DNA of 27,193 nt from Flavobacteriales bacterium UBA5692 (GTDB taxonomy: Bacteria; Bacteroidota; Bacteroidia; Flavobacteriales_D; Sanyastnellaceae), in the NCBI GenBank assembly GCA_002420235.1, contig DIHQ01000053.1, forward strand, positions 1 to 27,193, written 5' to 3'. The first letter of the stretch is position 1; each line of letters begins with the position of its first letter. Both the position numbers and the translations under genes were made by a program. Below the pieces are notes generated by a model that saw only the letters and a program-made list of their open reading frames with translations, did not search any database and had not been told where the DNA came from. Below are positions 7,960 to 15,814 of the stretch, in pieces.

Positions 7960-9285
7960 TTAATTGGCCAAACTACCTGTAATCGGCAGGCCCAGCCATC
8001 GCTCTAAATGTAACTTGAGTTGTTGCTTTTGTTCGTTGTCCATGTTCCGAATCCTAGCAGTGCCGTGACTCTGATTCTTCAAAAAGAAATACAAAGCATC
8101 TAGGGACTTATTCGGCGGCATGGCTGTTGCGCTCCATGTATCAAGGGCGCCATTGATATACACGAATGCATCGCCGTTGGCTTGGACCCATTCATAAACA
8201 TCCTGGGCCAAGGCTCCGCCGTCATACTTTACCTCCATATGCTGCGGTGTAAAAATGGCAGAGGGATGTGATGATTTGGGTAACGCCCTCAACAGGGCGT
8301 TAAACTTTTCATTCTCATATCCATAATAGCCCAACTCATCAGCACATTGATAGTAGTGCGATGCGTAGTCTTCCATACCTTCATCAGAAAAGAATGACAT
8401 CCCACTCACGCTGAGAAAATGATCCAAAACCTCGTCCAATGGTCCATCAGCATCCGGAATGGCATTGCAATCTGCTCCCCATTGCCAAAATGAAAACGGA
8501 TACTCTAGGACAGCGTACTCGAAAGCCTCCTCTATTGTCAAATAATTGAATCGTAGAGCTTGACCCCTCGCATGCCAATTAAGGCGCAGCAAACTTTCAT
8601 CATAATCCTTCAAAATCCGAAATTGGATTGCCTCAATGTTTTTTCTGCATTGGCGCGAGCCTACTTTTCTTAAGAACTCGTAAATACGCTCATCCTCCAG
8701 TGCCAAATTTAACGGAGCTACATATGGCACGCTTGCGGCCACATCCTCAGGAAAAAAATACCGATAAAAAATAGTTGTCTGCCCCCCCTTACTGATACCA
8801 GAGGCCACCCACGGCCCAATGAAGTATTCGCCCAGAACGGTGCGAATGCGATGCAAATCTTGGGCCGCTTGCTTAATATCTAAGTAGGCATAGTCCATTG
8901 AGTCAGGCACACTTTCACCATAGTAACGGTGCTCTACAATTACCTGATTTGCTCCTATGGAAGTTGTCAATTCGCCGGGATAATTGTTGCTGCGATTGTA
9001 ACCCTCGGTAACCAAGACAGTCGGACGTTCTGGATTTAATTCAGTAACATAAACACGCTGAAAAAAATTACCAGCATCAGGATTGGCATGATCCAAAGGC
9101 TGCTCAAATTGTAATTCCCAAGCCGTCCCCGAAGGAGCCCAAGGAGAAGCAATACGCTCAAAGCGAATGCCGGGTAAATCAAACAAAAATGCTTCGCAGG
9201 AGCGTCCTTCATCTTGTGTCCAAGAGGCAAGCGGAATGGCTACAATCATTGCGGCAAGCAACATCCGCCGAGCAATATTTAACAT
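7960..9285 (-). CDS. Secreted S37/S28-like serine peptidase (prolyl tripeptidyl aminopeptidase type)
   Basis: 441 residues with an N-terminal signal peptide (MLNIARRMLLAAMIVAIPLA, likely cut before the Q or D near 24-25), so probably periplasmic or secreted. The alpha/beta-hydrolase landmarks fit the S28/S37 peptidases, which remove di- or tripeptides from proline-containing chains: VTEGYN (92-97) near the oxyanion region, VEHRYYGES (117-125), the nucleophile elbow GISKGG with Ser165, Asp382 in NGALDTWSA, and His407 in NQSHG. These residues give a plausible Ser-Asp-His triad. Exact substrate specificity is not visible. It stands alone, convergent with the SpoU gene with no intergenic base, and the terminator of the upstream lipoprotein gene lies just before it. 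Confidence 0.85.
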   Translation of the reverse strand: MLNIARRMLLAAMIVAIPLASWTQDEGRSCEAFLFDLPGIRFERIASPWAPSGTAWELQFEQPLDHANPDAGNFFQRVYVTELNPERPTVLVTEGYNRSNNYPGELTTSIGANQVIVEHRYYGESVPDSMDYAYLDIKQAAQDLHRIRTVLGEYFIGPWVASGISKGGQTTIFYRYFFPEDVAASVPYVAPLNLALEDERIYEFLRKVGSRQCRKNIEAIQFRILKDYDESLLRLNWHARGQALRFNYLTIEEAFEYAVLEYPFSFWQWGADCNAIPDADGPLDEVLDHFLSVSGMSFFSDEGMEDYASHYYQCADELGYYGYENEKFNALLRALPKSSHPSAIFTPQHMEVKYDGGALAQDVYEWVQANGDAFVYINGALDTWSATAMPPNKSLDALYFFLKNQSHGTARIRNMDNEQKQQLKLHLERWLGLPITGSLAN

Positions 9286-9321
9286 GGAGTCAAGATACTT
9301 AAAGACAATTGGACCAACGAT

Positions 9322-9352
9322 AAAAAAGCCCGAGCTAAAAGCCCGGGCTTTT
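9322..9352 (-). terminator. Intrinsic terminator of the TPR lipoprotein gene
   Basis: Read on the minus strand: AAAGCCCG (9351-9344), a loop of about 11 nt, then CGGGCTTT (9332-9325) running into a U tract to 9322. It lies about 20 bp beyond the stop of the lipoprotein gene. The A run on the other side makes it potentially bidirectional, but no plus-strand gene ends here. Confidence 0.82.
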
Positions 9353-9372
9353 CAAATTCATCTGAAAAGAGA

Positions 9373-11085
9373 TCAAAGATTAATGACATCCCGCATGTTG
9401 CGGAATTCCAAGTCTTTTCCGGCTTTCTCACGAAGGTCTGGATCCTTCGCCAATGCTTCGCTTAAGTATTTCTTCGCACCAGCAGAATCATTCAGACGTG
9501 CGCAAACGACCGCCATGACGTAGTTGGCAACGGCACTGTCATCGGATGCATTTTCCAGCGCTGTCTTCGCTCCGGACGCATCACCATTCAGCATTTTGGC
9601 TAATGCTAAGTTTACAGTGCTGACTCTGCCCATATTTGAAATAGCCGACGCGTAATCACCTTTTTGAATGAGAATGATTCCTTTATTGTAACCCACTTCG
9701 GGGCCAGCGCCAGCAGCTTCATTCAACAACTTCATCGCGCCATCAATATCTCCATTTTGGCGAGTCAAAGCGGCTACGTTGTTGACAACCGCCTTATTTC
9801 GCTCTAACTCGAGCGCTTGCTGAAACATCTCCATAGCTTGGTTCATACGACCCATTTTCGCCAAGCACCACCCTGCGTTGTTGTAGCCTCGAAAATCACT
9901 AACATAAACTCGAGCTGCACTTTGATAAATCATCAATTTGTCGCTCAAGTCTTCGAATAAGGTTGCCGCGTAAAGCAACTCCTCCACATTCAGCGAATCT
10001 GGCATGCTAAAGGAGTAATCCTTCAGTTCTGCATCTGTATATCCTTCAACATCGTAAGACACAACTACCTGTGAGCGACGCAATGCAGGTAAAATTTCTT
10101 TTTCAATTTCCCTGTAGGTTTTAGCGATACTTCGAATCTCCTCCTCACGCTGATCTTTGTCTGAATACATCTCCAAAACACGAAGGATCAAATTCTTATC
10201 CTCTACGTCTGAGGCTTGCATCAAGGACTTAAAGCCTAGCCAGTCCTCTCCTTTGGGAACCAAATTGTAAAAGGCCTCATCTGCAGTTAATTTCTTCCGC
10301 TTCATTTCCCGGGTAACTGACGCCGCAGCGGAGTTCGCCCGGTCACTGGCCAAGTCCTCGTTTAATGTGATCTCACCTTCCGGAGAAGCATAAGCCTCAA
10401 TGCGTGCTCCAGTGATAGTAACGCTATCGGCATCTATAGATAGCTGCAGCAAATTCTGAAGGGATTTCCAGTCTGCATCGCGCAACTCGCTTGAACGCAC
10501 AGACGAAGAGTTCACACGATAATTTACAATTACTTCTTCAGTGTACGTGATAACCCGCTGGAAGTTATCTTCTATGGGAATGAATTGGTCGTCTGATTGA
10601 ACCCAGAGCGGAGTGGTGATTACACCTCCTCCGATAACATATGGATCAAAAGTGGCGCTTTTATTCCCCTGCGTTCCGGAAATTACAACGGCTAATTCGG
10701 CAGCGTCTTCCATAGCTGGATCAAAGGGTACAGAGGACGTATACGAGAACGCCTTCCCCGATTCGAAAGGCACGACGGTGAAATTACCTGCGGCATCCTC
10801 GCCTTGGAAACCCTGGCTTTCAAAGGAAGCACTCCCTCCTTCCCAGCTCAAGACAGGTGTCGCTTCAATGCTGACCTTTTTACCGAAATACTTTGCGGGA
10901 AATTGACCCGTCACTTCCAATTCAACTTGGCCTCCTCGGACAATGAGGGGGTCGGGTGAAGCCTCAAGGCCCATGGCTTCGATTTCTTTTTCCATGCTGC
11001 CCAATCCGGCGCAGCCCGCTAAAAACAAAAGGGAAGCAAGGATGCCTGCAAAGGTCCACTTGCTTAGGTTCGTGTAACAGTTCAT
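9373..11085 (-). CDS. Outer-membrane-type lipoprotein with OmpA-like segment and TPR repeats, function unknown
   Basis: 570 residues. A lipoprotein signal with lipobox LAGC (lipidated Cys25) places it on the envelope. Residues about 40-165 look like beta-rich repeats (DPLIVRGGQVELEVTG, then KKVSIEATPVLSWEGG). Residues about 185-270 resemble an OmpA-type peptidoglycan-binding fold (ITGARIEAYASPEGEITLNEDLASDRA), and about 360-560 form tetratricopeptide repeats (FRGYNNAGWCLAKMGRMNQA, then DIDGAMKLLNEAA). I recognise the overall architecture from many Bacteroidota genomes, where it is a conserved lipoprotein of unknown role. An envelope scaffold linking outer membrane and peptidoglycan is inference. 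It is a single-gene unit with its own promoter and terminator. Confidence 0.88.
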   Translation of the reverse strand: MNCYTNLSKWTFAGILASLLFLAGCAGLGSMEKEIEAMGLEASPDPLIVRGGQVELEVTGQFPAKYFGKKVSIEATPVLSWEGGSASFESQGFQGEDAAGNFTVVPFESGKAFSYTSSVPFDPAMEDAAELAVVISGTQGNKSATFDPYVIGGGVITTPLWVQSDDQFIPIEDNFQRVITYTEEVIVNYRVNSSSVRSSELRDADWKSLQNLLQLSIDADSVTITGARIEAYASPEGEITLNEDLASDRANSAAASVTREMKRKKLTADEAFYNLVPKGEDWLGFKSLMQASDVEDKNLILRVLEMYSDKDQREEEIRSIAKTYREIEKEILPALRRSQVVVSYDVEGYTDAELKDYSFSMPDSLNVEELLYAATLFEDLSDKLMIYQSAARVYVSDFRGYNNAGWCLAKMGRMNQAMEMFQQALELERNKAVVNNVAALTRQNGDIDGAMKLLNEAAGAGPEVGYNKGIILIQKGDYASAISNMGRVSTVNLALAKMLNGDASGAKTALENASDDSAVANYVMAVVCARLNDSAGAKKYLSEALAKDPDLREKAGKDLEFRNMRDVINL

Positions 11086-11113
11086 GCTTAATTGTGAATC
11101 TTCGAATTCAAGA

Positions 11114-11121
11114 CAAAACTA
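11114..11121 (-). promoter_or_regulatory. Bacteroidota -7 element of the TPR lipoprotein gene
   Basis: TAGTTTTG on the minus strand (11121 to 11114) matches TAnnTTTG perfectly and lies 28 bp before the ATG at 11085, giving a leader of about 20 nt. No clear TTG is seen at the -33 spacing, so the call rests on the -7 element and position. It sits in the 54-bp gap after accA. Confidence 0.48.
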
Positions 11122-11139
11122 AGCAATCTCCGAACATCA

Positions 11140-12093
11140 TCAGCTATTTACAATGCCCATCGAGGCAAACTTTCGAATGCGTTGATCAATTCGCTTATCT
11201 GCATCCATTGGAACCAACTTGTTAAGGTGCTTTTTGATTTCCGTTTTGACCTGGGCAAACATGGCATCTCTGTCAGCGTGTGCTCCCCCGAGGGGCTCGG
11301 GGATAATGCCATCTACAAGTCCTAGCTCCTGCATATCCTCCCCAGTCAATTTGAGGGCTTCCGCTGCCTCCATCTTATGGTCCCAATTGCGCCACAGAAT
11401 AGAAGAACAGGACTCCGGGCTGATGACCGAGTACCAGGTATTCTCTAGCATCAAAACGCGGTCTCCGATGCCAATACCCAAGGCCCCTCCTGAAGCACCT
11501 TCTCCAATTACAATGCAAATGACCGGCACCCGCAATTGACACATTTCAATCAAATTACGAGCAATCGCCTCTCCTTGTCCACGTTCTTCAGCCTCCAAAC
11601 CCGGAAATGCGCCCGGAGTATCAATCAATGTAACGATTGGTCGATTAAATTTTTCAGCCAATTTCATCAAGCGCAATGCCTTTCGGTATCCTTCCGGATT
11701 CGCCATACCGAAATTTCTGTACTGGCGCATCTTTGTATTCACACCTTTTTGCTGCCCGATGAACATAATGCTTTGGCCATCGATGAATCCAAAACCACCC
11801 ACCATGGCTTTATCATCTTTAACCGTGCGATCCCCATGGAGCTCCATAAAGTTGCCTTCCGTGAGCGCTTCTATATAATTTAACGTATACGGTCGATCCG
11901 GATGGCGGCTCACTTGAACACGTTGCCAAGGTGTAAGATTGGAATATACCTGCTCGGTGACTTCGCGGATTTTACTTTCTAAATCCTGAACAAGCGAATC
12001 CATGTTTACATCGCTCTGTTGCTGCAAATCTATCGCCTGTGTAAGCTGTTCACGCAGCTGACGAATGGGCTCTTCAAATTCCAAATAGTTCAT
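11140..12093 (-). CDS. accA: Acetyl-CoA carboxylase carboxyltransferase subunit alpha
   Basis: 317 residues from the ATG at 12093 (MNYLEFEEPIRQLREQL), the usual Bacteroidota N-terminus. An in-frame TTG at 12117 would add eight residues not expected in the family. With AccD it transfers the carboxyl group from carboxybiotin to acetyl-CoA, giving malonyl-CoA for fatty acid synthesis. Family blocks are intact: NLTPWQRVQVSRHPDRPYTL, ELHGDRTVKDDKAMVGG, YRNFGMANPEGYRKALRLM, TLIDTPGAFPGLEAEERGQG, and the oxyanion-type GEGASGGALGIG. It follows rdgB by 60 bp, enough for its own promoter (CATCTTTG just upstream is a one-mismatch -7 candidate), so it may be the last gene of the men-rdgB run or a separate unit. 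Confidence 0.97.
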   Translation of the reverse strand: MNYLEFEEPIRQLREQLTQAIDLQQQSDVNMDSLVQDLESKIREVTEQVYSNLTPWQRVQVSRHPDRPYTLNYIEALTEGNFMELHGDRTVKDDKAMVGGFGFIDGQSIMFIGQQKGVNTKMRQYRNFGMANPEGYRKALRLMKLAEKFNRPIVTLIDTPGAFPGLEAEERGQGEAIARNLIEMCQLRVPVICIVIGEGASGGALGIGIGDRVLMLENTWYSVISPESCSSILWRNWDHKMEAAEALKLTGEDMQELGLVDGIIPEPLGGAHADRDAMFAQVKTEIKKHLNKLVPMDADKRIDQRIRKFASMGIVNS

Positions 12094-12153
12094 ACATGAA
12101 GGATTTTGCAAATTCAAAGATGCAATAACTTTTGAGGTCTAAAGCATTTGCAA

Positions 12154-12753
12154 TTATTTGCTTGCTAACAAGGTCTTAACCATTTTCCGAATTGCCATTC
12201 CGCGGTGGCTGATAGCATTCTTTTCTCCGGAATTCATCTCTGCAAATGTGCGCGACTCTCCCTCGGGAATAAAAATAGGATCGTAGCCAAATCCTTTGGC
12301 ACCACTTCGCTGCTCTGCAATGCGTCCTTTGCACGTGCCATCCAACTGCTCAACCATTCCACTGCGGATGAGGCAAATCGACGTTCGGAATTGCGCCTGA
12401 CGGTCTGTTGTTTCACCAAGTTCAGCGAGGAGCTTGGTGATATTTTCTTCCGCATTAGCATGTTCACTGGCGTAACGCGCCGTCCGGACTCCCGGTCTAC
12501 CATTTAATAACTGGACTTCGAGACCGGTATCGTCAGCAAAGCAATCCACCCCATAATGTTTCACCACGTGCATCGCCTTCAACCGTGCGTTTCCTTCTAA
12601 TGTGTCGGAAGTTTCGGGGATGGCCTCATGGCAGCCTATATCAACAAGGGTTTTGATAAAATAGGCCTCACCGATCATTTGTTGCACTTCCTCGGCTTTG
12701 TTGAGGTTGTGTGTGGCAAACACCAGCACCGGTTTTTCTCTCAAGTTCTTCAT
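12154..12753 (-). CDS. rdgB: XTP/dITP diphosphatase (RdgB/HAM1 family)
   Basis: 199 residues from the ATG at 12753, which overlaps the menE stop as ATGA. An in-frame ATG at 12771 would add six residues and lengthen the overlap, and I prefer the coupled start. The enzyme hydrolyses non-canonical purine triphosphates (dITP, XTP) to monophosphates and keeps them out of DNA and RNA. Motifs: FATHNLNKAEEV (12-23) at the N-terminus, the catalytic FADDTGLEV (72-80), GFGYDPIFIPEG, and the C-terminal ISHRGMAIRKM. Length is normal. Placement after menE is probably co-transcription rather than a shared pathway. Confidence 0.95.
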   Translation of the reverse strand: MKNLREKPVLVFATHNLNKAEEVQQMIGEAYFIKTLVDIGCHEAIPETSDTLEGNARLKAMHVVKHYGVDCFADDTGLEVQLLNGRPGVRTARYASEHANAEENITKLLAELGETTDRQAQFRTSICLIRSGMVEQLDGTCKGRIAEQRSGAKGFGYDPIFIPEGESRTFAEMNSGEKNAISHRGMAIRKMVKTLLASK

Positions 12754-13787
12754 GTTCGAGGTCGTTTCCATTTGCCACTAGCGGTGATTTCGAGGGGCAT
12801 CCATTCAATTCTTTTGGGCGCGTGATGCCGGGGCAGGTTTGCCTCGGCCCATGCTGCAATGCGTGCTCGTTCCTTATCGGCATAAGTAGGTTCGCTATCC
12901 GAATGAATGCGGAGGACCAGTACCTGCCCCCAAAGCGTATCGTGGGCGCCGTAGCATCTAAAGGGCTGCTTAATAATGGCAGCCAGCGACTCTTCAATCG
13001 ATTCCGGATGAATCTTGACCCCGCCGGAATTTACCACGTCATCCAACCTACCCAACCAACGGAATGACTGCGCATCATTTACTTCTGCTGCATCATTGGT
13101 ATGCAGGGTTTGACGGTTCGGAAGCTTGATGCCCAGAGCGTTTCGAGCATCGGCAAAGACTGCAAATCCCGGTAAACACTGGAAGGCGTCTTGGTGTTGC
13201 GGATGCAGCTGTCTAATCGCAAAATGACTGACGGTCTCAGTCATGCCGAACCCCTCGTACACAGCAGGCACTTCGGGAGCGTCTTTCAACCACGCGACCG
13301 CTGTCTGTCCACCCCCAATGAGCACGTTTTTGCAGAGCAACCATTCTCGAGGATGTGCAAGCCTCCAAGACTTTGCCTGCGACGGAGTTAGGGCTACAAA
13401 ATCTACGGCCCCTCCCATTTTTGGCACTGCTTGGGGCTTGACCGCCTTCAAATCCCATCCGCCCACCTGGGCGCGAACCAACATCATCATACCTCCTATG
13501 AATTGCACAGGCATCGCTAACCCTGCCCTGGTGCCGGGCACTAATGCAAAATGCTGGATGGTACGACGTGCGCTTTCAACCATATCTGCTTTCGTGTGCA
13601 CCAAACGACGCGGGTTACCCGTAGATCCTGAGGTTTGCACTTCAATCGTCTCATCGACACCCCACCAACTTTCAAGAAAGTCCACAATAGCGGCCTGCCA
13701 GGTCTCTTCCACCATACCTCTCATGGAATTTAAAGAAGATGGAAGCAAAGGCCAAGAGTAATCTGCAAATGTCAACGTGCCGTTCAT
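12750..13787 (-). CDS. menE: o-Succinylbenzoate-CoA ligase, compact form
   Basis: 345 residues, about 100 shorter than the classical MenE but similar to the compact form I know from Flavobacteria. It activates o-succinylbenzoate with ATP and joins it to CoA in menaquinone synthesis. Adenylate-forming motifs are present: the phosphate loop TSGSTGNPR (52-60), GFGMTET (179-185), GRLDDVVNSGGVKI (246-259) and the C-terminal catalytic lysine in SGKWKR (Lys339). The shortening is at the N-terminus, where the first subdomain is reduced. The start overlaps the menC stop by 4 bp (ATGA) and the stop overlaps the rdgB start by 4 bp. Confidence 0.93.
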   Translation of the reverse strand: MNGTLTFADYSWPLLPSSLNSMRGMVEETWQAAIVDFLESWWGVDETIEVQTSGSTGNPRRLVHTKADMVESARRTIQHFALVPGTRAGLAMPVQFIGGMMMLVRAQVGGWDLKAVKPQAVPKMGGAVDFVALTPSQAKSWRLAHPREWLLCKNVLIGGGQTAVAWLKDAPEVPAVYEGFGMTETVSHFAIRQLHPQHQDAFQCLPGFAVFADARNALGIKLPNRQTLHTNDAAEVNDAQSFRWLGRLDDVVNSGGVKIHPESIEESLAAIIKQPFRCYGAHDTLWGQVLVLRIHSDSEPTYADKERARIAAWAEANLPRHHAPKRIEWMPLEITASGKWKRPRT

Positions 13788-14872
13788 AAATTTATCAAAA
13801 ATGAGGTGAGATTGGGCCAGTGGTGGCCTACCCGATTGATCAATTTACCTGCCTCCGCAAAAAGTGAGCCGGGGATATTATTCGTAAACAGCCCGCCAGT
13901 TCCCAAGCCTTGCACCAATATGGGCTGACGTGTTTTGACTCCATCTTTCGCCCATTGGGCAATGGCGTATAATCCTAGGTTCGATTCCAAGGCAGAGGTT
14001 GCCCACCACCCCAATTCTCGGTCCTCAGCTAAGTCCACCCATTCTTGACACTCCGCGAAACCACCGAGAAGGCTCGGCTTCAAAACAACAAATTGCGGTC
14101 TTATGGTATCGAGGAGCGCGGCTTTTTGCTGAACACCTCGCACGCCAATCAGCGACTCATCCAACGCAATGGGCAACGGAGAGTTAGCCGATAAGTCCGC
14201 TAGTCCTTCCACATCAGAAGAATTAAGAGGCTGTTCGATGGAGTGAAAATTCAAATCGGCCAAGACCTCCAATTTTCGGAGGGTTGTCCAACCGGGCTCA
14301 ATCTTAGAAAACGCACCATTGGCATCCGTGCGCAAGACGACGTCCGCACCAGCTTCATTTCTCAATGCGCTCAGCCATTCCAACTCGGCATCGAAGGGCA
14401 TTGACCCCACTTTCATTTTTAAGGTGGTGAAGCCATTCCTCAACAGATAGCGAGCTTGCTCCAACATATCTTCTGCATCCGCCATCCAAATCAAACCATT
14501 TATGGCGATTGTCGATACACCCTCAGCAAAATTACCCGGAAAAAATTGTAAATCGTTTTCATTACGCAGTCCATTCATTGCCATTTCAAATGCAAATTGA
14601 ACTGCTGGCAGCGATGCAGGAATATCCTCTGCTCGCTGCGGCGGATTTGCTGAGACTCTGGCGAGATAAGTTTCGATCTCGATTGCGCGGTCCATGCTCA
14701 ATCCAGGGATTATGCTGCACTCGCCCCACCCCTCGTGGCCCTGTTCGTCGCTCAACTTGATAAACCACGAAGGCTTATTGTGTAAAATGTTCCTTGAGGT
14801 TTTAGCTGGACGCTTAAACTCAAGGTTCCAAGGATACACGTCGACTTTTGTTATTCGGGGTAGTGCTCTCAT
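13784..14872 (-). CDS. menC: o-Succinylbenzoate synthase (enolase superfamily)
   Basis: 362 residues, ATG start overlapping the menA stop by 4 bp. It dehydrates SHCHC to o-succinylbenzoate. Enolase-superfamily landmarks are all there: the KxK acid/base pair LKMKVG (Lys152 and Lys154), metal ligands Asp183 (RTDANGAF), Glu213 (SIEQPL) and Asp238 (IALDES), and the second base Lys265 (VLKPSLLGG). The N-terminal capping part reads PAKTSRNILHNKPSWFIKL and GWGECSIIPGLS. The men context makes OSB synthase far more likely than a dipeptide epimerase or muconate cycloisomerase. Confidence 0.95.
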   Translation of the reverse strand: MRALPRITKVDVYPWNLEFKRPAKTSRNILHNKPSWFIKLSDEQGHEGWGECSIIPGLSMDRAIEIETYLARVSANPPQRAEDIPASLPAVQFAFEMAMNGLRNENDLQFFPGNFAEGVSTIAINGLIWMADAEDMLEQARYLLRNGFTTLKMKVGSMPFDAELEWLSALRNEAGADVVLRTDANGAFSKIEPGWTTLRKLEVLADLNFHSIEQPLNSSDVEGLADLSANSPLPIALDESLIGVRGVQQKAALLDTIRPQFVVLKPSLLGGFAECQEWVDLAEDRELGWWATSALESNLGLYAIAQWAKDGVKTRQPILVQGLGTGGLFTNNIPGSLFAEAGKLINRVGHHWPNLTSFLINL

Positions 14873-15807
14873 GCGGTGCCTCCGGTTTGTGCCAACAAGA
14901 TGAAAAACGCAGCTACAGAAGTTGATAGTGCAATACGTTTCAATTCAGGATCTAATGCAGCGGGTTCATTGCAGCGCCAAACCCGCCAAGTATGCACAAA
15001 GTGAAAGGCATTGATAATGGCGATCCACCCCATTCCCCGCCACTGACCAGGTTCGATCACGAGAGCAAATACCCACCAAGCCAACCAGCCTAAAATGAAA
15101 CATAGAAGATGATAAACTTTTGCTTTATGCCATCCAAGGGCCACGACAACGGTCCGCTTACCTGCATCTGCATCGCGGTTGAAATCGCGCATATTATTTA
15201 AATTTAGAACTGCCGTGCTCATCAGACCGGTCCACGTGCCAGGCAACAACCAAGTCTCATCCCATTTACCTGAAAGTAAAAACGCGGTACCTCCTACACC
15301 GACCCAACCAAAAAATATAAGTACCATCAGGTCGCCTAAGCCACGGTAGCCATATGGGTTATGTCCGGCTGTGTAGCGGTAAGCTGCTCCTATAGCCAAT
15401 ACTCCCAGCCCCACCATTGCAATACCCTCGACCAAACGAGACGACTCCCAAAATGCTGAACCGACTGCGGCGAGACCGCAGCAAAAAGCCAGCGCACCCA
15501 AGGCGACGATGGCGCGTTTCATGACCGCCGTTGAGAGCTGGCCTGAGGCCACCATGCGGTCGGTGCGCTCCGCTCCATCGGCCCCGTTTTCGTAGTCTCC
15601 CAAATCATTGGCCCAGTTGCTCAAGATTTGCAGCAACAAAACGGTCAACAGAATCATTCCGAAGACGCGCCAAAACGCCCCAGTACTCTCGTTAACAGCT
15701 GTCACCCGTGGGTAGGCCACTGCCGATCCGACCATAACGCAGGCGGAAGCCAAGGGCAACGTGCGCAGACGAGACGCGAGCAGGAAGGCTTGAATAGAAC
15801 CGTTCAA
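14869..15807 (-). CDS. menA: 1,4-Dihydroxy-2-naphthoate polyprenyltransferase
   Basis: 312 residues, an integral membrane UbiA-family enzyme with about eight to nine hydrophobic segments. It attaches the polyprenyl tail to DHNA to make demethylmenaquinone. The aspartate motifs that bind Mg-diphosphate are seen as NDLGDYENGAD (67-77) and NNMRDFNRDADAGKRT in the second half. The only start compatible with the family N-terminus (SRLRTLPLASA) is a TTG at 15807, 7 bp after the menD stop; no ATG lies in the intervening frame. Its stop overlaps the menC start by 4 bp. Confidence 0.95.
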   Translation of the reverse strand: MNGSIQAFLLASRLRTLPLASACVMVGSAVAYPRVTAVNESTGAFWRVFGMILLTVLLLQILSNWANDLGDYENGADGAERTDRMVASGQLSTAVMKRAIVALGALAFCCGLAAVGSAFWESSRLVEGIAMVGLGVLAIGAAYRYTAGHNPYGYRGLGDLMVLIFFGWVGVGGTAFLLSGKWDETWLLPGTWTGLMSTAVLNLNNMRDFNRDADAGKRTVVVALGWHKAKVYHLLCFILGWLAWWVFALVIEPGQWRGMGWIAIINAFHFVHTWRVWRCNEPAALDPELKRIALSTSVAAFFILLAQTGGTA

Positions 15808-15814
15808 AGCGGGG

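Noticed and set aside
7973..7990. CCTG...CAGG inverted repeat as a terminator for the convergent genes
   Set aside because: Only four pairs and no U run on either strand.
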